Source: Typhlomys cinereus
Taxonomy: Eukaryota > Chordata > Mammalia > Rodentia > Platacanthomyidae
Assembly (NCBI GenBank): GCA_023101885.1
Contig: JALPQD010000143.1
Location: forward strand, 4,992,014 to 5,056,013
Direction: 5' to 3'
DNA length: 64,000 nt
Positions 55,550 through 64,000 of the stretch are shown here, piece by piece; position 1 is the stretch's first letter; every line of letters begins with the position of its first letter. Both the position numbers and the translations under genes were made by a program. The notes under the pieces were generated by a model. It was given only the letters and a program-made list of their open reading frames with translations, was not told the origin of the DNA and ran no database searches.

Positions 55550-56062
55550 GAGTTAGTTTCATCTTCCCATTGCTGAATGACTACAGGACTGAAACAACTT
55601 AGGGGAGAAGTGGTTTATTCCGGTTTGTGATGCTCAGTTATACTCATCAGCATGGTAGAGGAGTTCATACCAACATCAGGAGCGGAGGGAACTGGACACA
55701 CCATGTCCACACAAGAGCCGAGATAAGTGTCTTCCATTGTTGTGAGACAAAATTCTGAACAATCAGCTTAAGGAAGAAAGGGATATTTATTTGGCATATA
55801 GTTCACTTCTGGTGAAAATCATATAGTAGAAGTCGTGGTGGTTGGCTGCTAAATCAGGAAGCCAGTTTAGTCACAACAGCCATCAGGAGGTAGAGAGAAC
55901 AAGAGTGCAAGGAAGTAGGGCTAGGCTATCAAATCACAAGGCTTGCCCGTGTGATGTGCCTTCCTCTAGGAAGGTGCTACTTCGTAAAGGTGATTCAACT
56001 TTCCCAAGCATTAGCATCAGCTAAAGATTGGGAGAACTCACATTCAAACCACTACAAGAAAC
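55550..56062 (-). mobile_element. Two adjoining MaLR-like LTR fragments, minus strand
   Basis: 55550-55725 ('gtttcatcttcccattgctg', 'agtggtttattccggtttgt', 'ttcataccaacatcaggagc') is followed by 55726-56062 ('ttgttgtgagacaaaattct', 'gtagaagtcgtggtggttgg', 'cacattcaaaccactacaag'). Both read as MaLR LTRs in reverse; the first is cut off where the second begins, so the second may have inserted into it. Confidence 0.5.
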
Positions 56063-56609
56063 ATACTTTTTACCTTGCTAGTTTGCTAAAGTACTGAACC
56101 AGTTCTGTCTATCTTAGTGCCTGTCCAGAGAAAAGCCCCAATATGGGCTGTTTCTTCTCACATCATTAGATAATCTTCACAGTCTTGCTCACAGCTTTCC
56201 ATGACTCCAGAACTCTTCACAGATACACTCAAAGTCTGTCTTCAATTGTCAAGTTGACATCTGTAATTAACTGCACCAATATTCCATGTAACACAATGGA
56301 GTGCCTTGCTTACTCAATTGCTTTATTGCCAATTCACATTAAAGAGCCCATCTGTAGAGAAATTCCACCAAGTGCCCAAATGCATGCAGAAATCTGGAGG
56401 ATAATATAAGAAAATATTTAAAGGTTGAACCTGTTGATGAAATCATAGATGCTTTTGCTTTCTTCATTGCTTTTAATATTTTCTGTATTGGTCATATTGG
56501 GAGAATTGTCTGAATTTATTCTATTTACTTTCTTAGGGTAAATCACATTTTATTGTTAAAACCAAATGTAATTATTCTGAGGTTGTGACACCCCATGATC
56601 CTATCATAC
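56063..56609. other. Unique stretch, no gene seen
   Basis: 'caattgtcaagttgacatct' (56242) is the reverse of the family A motif, so part may be another degraded LTR. Nothing else is recognised. Confidence 0.35.
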
Positions 56610-56900
56610 ATTTTTGTTTCTTTTATTCTTTAAGAGTTTCATACATGAATACAATGAATTTAAGCCATTATTTTTTACACTCATTGCTCCATCCCACCTT
56701 TTTCCTGACCAGTTTCCCCCCCACTTTCCTGTCTTTGTGTGTAGCATAGTCTACTGAGTCTCATCAGGGTTGCCTGCAGCATGTGCCCGGACACTCGCTG
56801 GAGCGTGGATGATATATCAGTGTGTATATTAATGAAGAAAGTGTTCCCCTCCCCACAATCAGAGATCACCCTCAACATTCCATCTGGGGTGGCTCAGGAA
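56610..56900 (+). repeat. Old rodent interspersed repeat R1
   Basis: 'catacatgaatacaatgaat', 'ctccatcccacctttttcct', 'gagtctcatcagggttgcct', 'gcatgtgcccggacactcgc' and 'aagaaagtgttcccctcccc' match the 26300-26560 copy in order. Confidence 0.55.
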
Positions 56901-57194
56901 ATCTTCCCCTGCAACATCATGCTTCTTAACTGGTTCTTTAAGTTAGATGGATGTGTCTTGATGGACTCTCTCTCTTCACGGATTTTCCATGCAGATTAAT
57001 AGATGGTTCTTTGTAATTAATGATGTGAGTTGGCAGTACAAGCATAAGGAATGCACAAAGTCAAATTGAATGATTTGCATTCAGATGATATCTCTGGTGT
57101 TTACTGTCTCCTACATGAGATATGATTTAAATATATATGTAGTGCATATATAATATGATCTATATACTGCATGCCATATAAATATTATCTTTAC
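56901..57194. other. AT-rich stretch, no gene seen
   Basis: No repeat family or gene recognised; TA-rich words occur at 57125-57190. Confidence 0.4.
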
Positions 57195-58240
57195 ATATGT
57201 AAGGTCTTGGGAGACGGTTCAAGTGAAACCGTCTTGCAAGTGAAAGGAATTGGTTTTGGACCCAGCATAAACATGCTGGTCAGATGTGGCGACCCGGTTA
57301 TAATTTTAGCCCTGGAAAGTGACCCTGCGAATCTTCAGAACAAGTTGATTAGTCAGAATAGTCGTAATGATATGCTCTGGGTCTAATTAGAGGCCCAGAT
57401 CACACAGCAATAAGGTGGAAGACTCATTGAGTATGATTCCTGATATCACCCTTTTTATGGTTAGATTCCAGTGTCAACTTGACAGTTGCAGGCTGTTTGG
57501 GGCACAGCTGTAGGGAGTCACTGGTTGGAGCAGGCCTCTGAACGAGTCTGCAGGTACTTGTTAACTGATGTGGAAAACCCAGTCCACAGTGGGTAGTGAT
57601 TTCCAGTGGTGGACCAGATAATAGGAGGTGCAAGGAGGAGGGACTTGCTCTTCCCTTATCTGTGTCGACTTGCTGTTGAGCTCACTCTTTGAGTGAGTGT
57701 CCTTCACTTTTGTGAGCTGTGCTATCTTCTTTGTTGCTGCTGCCACTGCTGCCTCTGTCCTTGACTGGAACAGCACTTGGCCCTCTCCACCTTGCGCCGT
57801 TCCTGCTGCCTTTGGAGCCTAGTCTCTAGGCCTTGCTGCTGTCTACTGTTCATCTCTGAGGTCGGAGCCCAGCTGTTCTTCACAGACTACACAGCCCAGT
57901 GTCTCCAACCCTCCACTGAGATAGAGACTTGAGACTTTTTCAGGATCCTTCAGCTTGTGAGACATTGTGTTCAAGAACTAAGCAGCTACCAGCCTTCTTT
58001 GAAGGACTCTACCTTTATTGTGAGTTTATATAATAAACTTATTTTTATACATTGCACTCTAGCAATTCTGTTCTTCCAGACAACCCTGACTTATACACCC
58101 TTGGCCACGAAAGGCATCACACACTCAAGTGCACTTGTGTACATGCATCCCCCATGCTTACACCTACCCCATGTAAACACCCACACACGTGCACACACCT
58201 CATGTATACAGTCATTAAAGAATGAAAGAAATTTTTAAAA
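57195..58240 (+). mobile_element. Old SINE split by an LTR
   Basis: Left part 57195-57453: 'gtcttgggagacggttcaag', 'gtcagatgtggcgacccggt', 'ttttagccctggaaagtgac' and 'taaggtggaagactcattga'. Right part 58098-58240: 'cacactcaagtgcacttgtg', CA-rich stretch and an A-rich end. Together they make a B2/B3-type SINE with tail. Confidence 0.6.
57454..58097 (+). mobile_element. Family A-related LTR inserted in a SINE
   Basis: Begins TTTATGGTTAG (the expected G after the first T is lost) and ends TTATACA. It is flanked by a perfect 5-bp duplication CCCTT (57449-57453 and 58098-58102). 'ccagtgtcaacttgacagtt' near the start ties it to family A, but the 644-bp body and the end ('ttccagacaaccctgactta') are different, so it is a separate subfamily. 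Confidence 0.72.
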
Positions 58241-59729
58241 AAATCTCCTATCCTGAGTTATCTGAGGCTCTAAATCAGAAAAATAGGTGTATAGCATAAT
58301 TCTGTTCATGGCACGTGGTAGTCGTCAGCATATGATGGTGATTAGTACCTTGCAGAGGGCGTGGCATTGGATAGTCTGGATTCGAGTTGTATCCATTATT
58401 TAACAAACGGTTCATCTTGTCAAACTAGTTACCTTCTCTGAGCTGCAATATGCTTGGATCACTAGTGAAGGTCTTAATAGTATCCACCACAAGGACTCCC
58501 ATCATTCATTATTGTTATTAATAACACGTGCATAGATTTGGCATTTAGATAAGAACTCAGTGGATAGCATTTTGCATACTTTGTCTATGACTAAGGGTCT
58601 TTCAGCTCAATGGCTAGATTTTAAATTCCCCAAGAGGCAAGGATTAGATCTTGCTTTTCTTTTGTGTAAATGAGTTATGCACTCAAAAATGTTTGCCATT
58701 TAGGATTATCACTTCGAACAGGAATTCTCATGATGTGCATGTCCTCGCTTCGCTGGTTCCTTGGTTAGCTGATGCTCTCCTCTTCAGCTCATCTGGACTG
58801 ATACCCAGAGATACCGAGTGTTCTTGCATGGAAGCTTGTTTCTGCTTCTAACAGCTGATTTCTTTTTAAACCAAGAGACTTGTGCTTATTTTTAAATCCA
58901 TTCTATTTCAAGAGTTCTTACTACAGTGACATAATTTATCAAAATATTAAATAAGTCCTTAGACTTTGATAAAGAGAAAGTTGTGTTTCTCTTGAAAATT
59001 AAGTTGAGAAAATTAAATTCTCAAAAATGTTGCCAAATAGAGTGGGTAAATAAAACAGAAACATGCTGAGCAATCTATGTGTTCTCATATAGCTTTATGT
59101 TATTAATTCTGTTTCTTCCCTTTTCCTCTTGAAGAAATATAAATCCAGATGATACACTCTGAAGGACGGATATGATCTGTGTGATATTACAGACTTGTAT
59201 ATCCTTATTGGTGACCAGCACTGAAAGAAGATTTCTTGGTCTATCATCTAAAGGCTGGTGTGTGTGTGTGTGTGTGTGTGATGTTTGAATTCACATGTGT
59301 GTATGTGTTTTAAGGTAAAATGAAATGCAAACATGCATCCATTTTAAGCTCATCCCCACTTCAATCATGTAAGCATCCTCAATGAGAAGGAATTCTAGGT
59401 CTTAGAAAGTACTTGGAGGGATTAAAGCATAAATTAAGCTGAATATCCTCTGACTTTTGATCTCACCTCACTTACTTGCTAACCTTATGATTTTGAATAA
59501 GTTGTTTATCCGTAAGTACTGAGCTCTTCAGTTATTATAAAGGTGAATTTTTAAAAATCAGTGTTTTTTTTTTAAATTAAGAGATCACACAGGTAAATAT
59601 TGATGTTTCTAGAAAGAATGAGTACTGAATAAATACAGTGTTTTATAGTCTAATAACTAATAACTGCTTTGTGTTTAACTGTGACCTCTCTATAGCCCTG
59701 GGCCCATAGTTCCAATCACATCTTTTGTT
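58241..59729. other. Unique AT-rich sequence with a short (TG)n
   Basis: No gene recognised. A (TG)n array lies at 59259-59281. Confidence 0.45.
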
Positions 59730-60030
59730 TTATTTCATTTTACTAGGCGTATGTTGCTTGCATGTGAGTGAGTACACATGGGTGTGCAAGTATGTGTATA
59801 AAAGGGTACTTAAGTATGTGTGCCTGTAAGGGGGACTTCAGGAATCATCTTGGTTTGTCCTTTCGCCTTATTGTTTTGTTCTGCAGATTCCTGGGTATGC
59901 CTTCCAGGGTCAGAAATGCAGCTGCTGCCGTACATGCCCAGCATTTTAACATGGGATCTGAGGACCTGAATTCAGGTCCTTTTGCTTGAAAGGCAAAGAC
60001 TTTAACCCCTGAGCCATCTCCCCAGACCTG
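59730..60030 (-). mobile_element. tRNA-derived SINE, older copy, minus strand
   Basis: The T-rich left end, 'aagggggacttcaggaatca', 'gattcctgggtatgccttcc', 'acatgggatctgaggacctg' and the right end 'cccctgagccatctccccag' are the reverse complement of the SINE family in the expected order. Confidence 0.82.
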
Positions 60031-60442
60031 CAACCACATCTCTTTTAGATCCCTGTGCCATCCTTTAGATTGAATTTCAGACTAATCAATACCTCATTTT
60101 TCTCATTCTTGAAGTAATCTGACTCTCTATATACAATTTTAAAAAAAATTTTAAATTGTTTCCCTTTTTTTTATTCCATGCATATTCCTTTCCTTCCTCC
60201 TTCCCATCTTTCCTTTCTTCTTCACTACTTGAGTTTGTTTAATTCAATAAAAATATTTTTTTGTCCCCAAGTGGATTTAATGAGCTTTGTGTCTACATGC
60301 TTAAATAACACACAGTACCTATTTTGGTCAAGACTTTATTATTTTCAGAGTGCATTCCACTCTTCTTTTCTAACAGCATGTCTAATGCCAATGATGTCTT
60401 TTCAAGAATCAACTCTTGTTTAACTCCGTGCGAGTGCGTGCA

Positions 60443-60443
<1 letters not shown>
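60031..60443. other. Unique AT-rich stretch
   Basis: No gene recognised. 60163-60230 is pyrimidine-rich with 'ccatgcatattcctttcctt', which could be a degraded repeat end. Confidence 0.35.
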
Positions 60444-60488
<45 letters not shown>

Positions 60489-60492
60489 CACA
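60444..60492. repeat. (CA)n microsatellite
   Basis: About 48 bp of CA with one CG interruption at 60481. The Cys/Val and His/Thr frames across it are repeat translation. Confidence 0.95.
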
Positions 60493-61239
60493 CTCTTTTT
60501 TTCCCCACTGCATCCAAATTGGGATCCAGTCTCCTTAGCTTTGCTTTGTAATCCTACTCAGAATGACTTCTGTTGATCCAGTTCCTACAACCCTCCAAAC
60601 AGACTTATCTTCCTGTGGTTTTTAAATATCCCTGACCTTACGATTGTGTATTGTTCTTGTTCACTTGTGTATGTAAACTGAACCATCATTTGGACCCTAG
60701 TGAGGATTGATTGGTATTTCCAGCTCAGGAATTCTGCCCATTCTCTGATACGTGTCTTCAAAAATATGTGGGGGGATTTTAAAGGCTAAGTCTGTATCTA
60801 CCATTATCTACACACACATCCCAATTCTTTGCACCTTCTCAGAATTCTCATAGACTGACTTAGTAACTTTTTCCTAATTACTCCACATAGGGCCTCAGAG
60901 GTAATAACAGCTGCTTATGCAATTAAAACATTAGGGCTGTGAGTGAGGAGCTCAGTAAGGATGACCAGAAGGGCACAATAAACAACTTACTCACTGGTTT
61001 GGTAAGATGGAAAGTACTGGGCTGCCTGCTTATGCAATTCATGTTAGACTGAATGGACAAGGCAAATTAATTGCAGACAGATATGATAACACATAGTTCT
61101 GTATCTTCAGATCTCCTTGAAACAGGAAATTTCCCTTGTTGTTACATTTGTTTTTTCTGTCCCTTCAAGTATATCTATGCTACAAAATAAATTATGCATA
61201 TATTTACATATATACATATATAAGTATATGTAGTCAGGT
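60493..61239. other. Unique sequence, no gene seen
   Basis: No repeat or gene recognised. Confidence 0.4.
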
Positions 61240-61620
61240 AGTCATGGTTTGAATGTGAGTTTTGAGTTTCCACCCTACAGGCTCATGTGCTTGAATCCTT
61301 AACTGATATTAATATTTGGGAAAGTCATGGCACCTTTAGGAAGTGGAGTTTTGTTGGAGGAAGGCATGTCATAGTGGTCAAGCTTCTATATTGGGTAGCT
61401 CCACCCTCTTCTCCTGCTGTCTGTTTTGCAATTTTCCCTTGTTTTATTTGATTCCATGATGGCTGCAGTCATCTGAGTCGCCTCCACCTTTTGCTGCCTG
61501 CCATGACTTTCCTGCCATAATGGACTATGTCTCCCCTCTGGAAGTGTAAGCAAATAAATTTCCTGTTTTCCTCTTAAGTTGTGTCTGAATGTTGTTTCAT
61601 AGCAGTAAAGAATAACTTCA
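61240..61620 (+). mobile_element. Family B LTR
   Basis: 'gtcatggtttgaatgtgagt' at the start, 'ttaggaagtggagttttgtt', 'gtctcccctctggaagtgta' and 'agcaaataaatttcctg' near the end match the family B LTR at 42581-42942. No matching 5-bp flanks were found. Confidence 0.75.
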
Positions 61621-62070
61621 GGATATGATATATGTATATGTGTGTATACTTGTATATATCTATCTACAAGTCATTTCTCTCCATATATCCATGTCTATAC
61701 ATACACTCTCTAGTAGCTCAGATGATATCTTCATTTTACATCTATCAGCTCCAGAATTTTCATGACACAGAACCTCAGCAGCAAAGGCAAAAGGAATATC
61801 AATGTTCCAAACCACTACTGCATTGATTGGTGCTCTGAATTTCTGGTCATCTTAACACTGAAGGGCAGAGATATATTGATGCTGTGTTTTGTCTCATTCA
61901 GACTCACTCAGATAATTTTTGGTTTGTGATTTACAGTTCCCTGTTTTACACCATTGCTCTGATAAAGGCTGGTGTGGTAGTTCACGTTCAAGTGATTTCT
62001 GTGATAAGGAGAAAATAAAGAACCACTTAAACTTCCATTAAGATGATTTCTTATGATCAATTCCTATTCT
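61621..62070. other. Unique stretch, no gene seen
   Basis: TA/TG-rich words at 61625-61665; otherwise nothing recognised. Confidence 0.4.
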
Positions 62071-62089
62071 TTGATTTAGGATGTTTTCA

Positions 62090-62818
62090 TTTTATTTATT
62101 TATTTCTTCCACTCATACAAAGTTGATAAGTATACCCCATTCCCCTCCCTCCCTCTACCCCTCCCTGGATCCCCTTATTCCTTCCTCCCTTTTCCTTTTC
62201 CTCCCCCCCTCCCTTTCTCCCAGTGCTCCCTCCCCCCATTCCTGGAGCATCCTTTAATGTGCATGTCAAACTTCCCTCTGGGTCCTCCTCTCTGATGAGG
62301 TGTAAGGACTCAGTGGCATTGCCTAGAGCTCTTTTTTGTGTTCCCCTTTAGTATAGGAACACTATTGAGGCTGTTAATCCCTTGCCTCTAAGGATCTTAG
62401 TGCCTGTGATCCACGCTAGACTTTGGAAGGTCAATGATATGTTGGTAATTGCGCAGGTCATGCAATGTCCTATTATGATTACTTTGGCCCTAACTTGTGT
62501 GGAGTATCTTGCATATCGTTGCTCCTCCTCATCTTTAGCCTCTCACAATCTTACCGCTTCCTCTTCTGCAAATTTCCCTGAGCTTTAGGATGGGGAGAGA
62601 TTAGGCTGGCCTGGTTCCAGGTGGTTGATGTAGAGTCTCTGATTTTCTGAATTATGGTTTGTTGATTTTTCTTTTCAGTTTTGCTGTTTCTGCACTGCCC
62701 TTGGCTCCATCCTGATGAATATTGGATATCACCTCCTGGCTAGAGATAAAATACTGTTAAAATAGAGTCTTATTATAAGAGTAGATTCAAAGGTAGATGT
62801 AATAAGAGTAGGAGACCA
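62090..62818 (-). mobile_element. L1 3' end, older copy, minus strand
   Basis: T-rich left end, 'ccactcatacaaagttgata', a C-rich block (62139-62240), 'gagcatcctttaatgtgcat', 'cttaccgcttcctcttctgc', 'ttggctccatcctgatgaat' and 'gttaaaatagagtcttatta' are the reverse complement of 53820-54844. It lacks the SINE that interrupts the 51-55 kb copy. Flanks 'ttgatttaggatgttttc' (62071-62088) and 'ttgataggatgtttcc' (62821-62836) look like its aged target duplication. Confidence 0.85.
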
Positions 62819-62835
62819 CTTTGATAGGATGTTTC

Positions 62836-62984
62836 CTTTTTTTTTAAACATTTTTTATTATTATTTCCGCTCATACAAACTTAATAGGTACACCGGTTCC
62901 CTCCCTCCTTCCTCCTCCCCCCGACCCCCCTGCTCCCTTCACCCCTCCCTCCTTATCCCTCAGTGCCTCCCCCCCAATCCCCAA
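62836..62984 (-). mobile_element. L1 3' end, second copy, minus strand
   Basis: A T/A-rich tail, 'ccgctcatacaaacttaata', 'ggtacaccggttccctccct' and a C-rich block to about 62975. Only about 150 bp of L1 3' end. It is flanked by 'ataggatgttt' (62825-62835 and 62985-62995). Confidence 0.85.
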
Positions 62985-63399
62985 TAGGATGTTTTCTTAA
63001 TGGCTTTAATGCATGTGTAGAGATAGAGAGGAGATCAAAAGCCAAGCTCCTTGAAGTCATGAGCTGCAAGTTAGGGGTGACATGGGAAAATTGCCTTTTC
63101 TTAATTCACATGGTATGTAGTTTAAGGAAAAACTAAGTAGAAACAGCAAAAACATTACAGTAAAATTACATTTGTTCTAATTGAACCATTTATGTTGCTA
63201 TTGATGCTCTGTAGTGTTCTGGCCAGCGCAAAGCTTACCAATGATTCATATGTTTACTCCTCTCTTTTCTTTTCATATCAAAGCTAGTTGATGACAGGGA
63301 TCACCTTTGCATCAACTTTGTGACCCCCCATCACCCATCCAAATCTGTTATTCGTATCATCAATGAAGGGATTGATTTTGTAATTAATAGCTAATCTTA
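62985..63399. other. Unique stretch, no gene seen
   Basis: After the right target duplication I see no repeat or gene. Confidence 0.4.
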
Positions 63400-63795
63400 A
63401 TCATTTCTGTAGTTTTGATCTTGAATGGCTCACAAAAGCCCATGTGATAGAAATTAGGCCCCAGAGCAGTATTCTGAGAGGTGATGGAATCTTCAGGTCA
63501 TTGGGGATAAGCTGCTGAAGGAGACTGCGAGCCTCTTGAGTTTGTTCTGTCTGTCCTGAGACTCCTGCATGCTCTCTGCCACGTGCTCCAGCCATAACAC
63601 CATGCCTTCCCATGGGCTCCAAAGCAATGGGTCACCTGATCTTGAACCGGAGCTGTCAGAGTGGACAGATGCATTACTCCTTTATACTTCATGTGTTACC
63701 TCCCAAGATTCATTATTGTGATGGAAAGCTAATACACAGGCACTTGCACGATATTTGTTTTATACCTCACTGTATTCTGACTACTCTTTGCTAAT
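63400..63795 (+). mobile_element. MaLR-like LTR, degraded
   Basis: 'gatcttgaatggctcacaaa', 'gcccatgtgatagaaattag', 'tcttcaggtcattggggata', 'gcatgctctctgccacgtgc' and 'gatggaaagctaatacac' follow the order of an ancient LTR in sense orientation. Ends are unclear. Confidence 0.45.
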
Positions 63796-63834
63796 TGAAA
63801 CCAACATATCATTACTTTTCTTCTCATAATATAT

Positions 63835-64000
63835 ATGTAAGTTATCTAATGCCATGTGACAAATAACTCCATTACTTAGTGGCTTAAAGTAACAATGGAT
63901 GATGATCTCCTACAGTCTCTGAGTTGTCAGGAATTTGGGTTCAGCATGGGCTGAACCCAATCTGGGGCTGTGACTTCAGGGTCTCTCATGGGATATTGAT
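63835..64000. repeat. Old interspersed repeat, cut by window end
   Basis: 'actccattacttagtggctt', 'aaagtaacaatggatgatga' and 'gtcaggaatttgggttcagc' resemble an ancient mammalian interspersed repeat ('aacttagtggcttaaaacaacaa...'). The class is uncertain and the window ends inside it. Confidence 0.45.

Noticed and set aside
58355..58372. Possible CTCF-like motif (gcagagggcgtgg)
   Set aside because: Only about 12 of 16 core positions match and the 5' half of the motif is poor.

Overview
This window is mammalian nuclear DNA from a rodent. The evidence is the repeat content: tRNA-derived SINEs with recognisable A and B boxes, B3-like, B4-like, B1-like and ID-like SINEs, L1 LINEs with a G-rich polypurine 3' UTR, many short solo LTRs of the ERVL/MaLR kind, and long (CA)n, (GA)n and (CATCTC)n arrays. 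B3/B4-type SINEs point to the mouse-related rodents (Myodonta in the broad sense). The youngest SINE, with the head GGGCTGGAGAGGTGGCTCAG, is not a standard mouse, rat or hamster consensus that I recall, so I do not name a species.

I find no host protein-coding gene, no tRNA or rRNA gene and no CRISPR array. Almost every open frame is short, lies in simple repeat, or is antisense to a mobile element. The only recognisable coding relic is the broken C-terminal part of an L1 ORF2 at 51.4-53.3 kb. The window is best read as intergenic or intronic sequence.

Layout. 0-8 kb: mostly unique AT-rich DNA with an L1 3' end (about 2.1 kb), a solo LTR with a perfect 5-bp duplication (3964-4393) and a long pure GA repeat (7.8 kb). 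8-14 kb: LTRs, SINEs, a hexanucleotide array, and two CTCF-like motifs (8.2 kb on the minus strand, 13.1 kb on the plus strand). 14-22 kb: older repeats, and a small CpG-rich island at 18.18-18.43 kb carrying a near-perfect CTCF motif, the best regulatory candidate here. 22-30 kb: SINEs, pyrimidine and CA tracts, a smaller CpG cluster at 25.5 kb and a palindromic CRE at 26.78 kb. 30-42 kb: comparatively repeat-poor, with two local direct-repeat oddities. 42-48 kb: solo LTRs and an ancient minus-strand L1 broken up by later insertions. 48-55 kb: a nested insertion cluster in which a B3-like SINE holds an LTR and a 3.4-kb L1, and the L1 holds two young SINEs in opposite orientation. 55-64 kb: more LTRs and SINEs, and two L1s that entered the same target site in succession (62.07-63.0 kb).

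I see no new molecular system. The most interesting observations concern genome dynamics: target-site reuse by L1, a three-level nested insertion with readable duplications, an LTR copy whose hairpin has the signature of a template-switch mutation, tandem duplications across repeat junctions, and a set of CTCF-like motifs near a CpG island. All family names and similarities come from memory of consensus sequences, because no search could be run.
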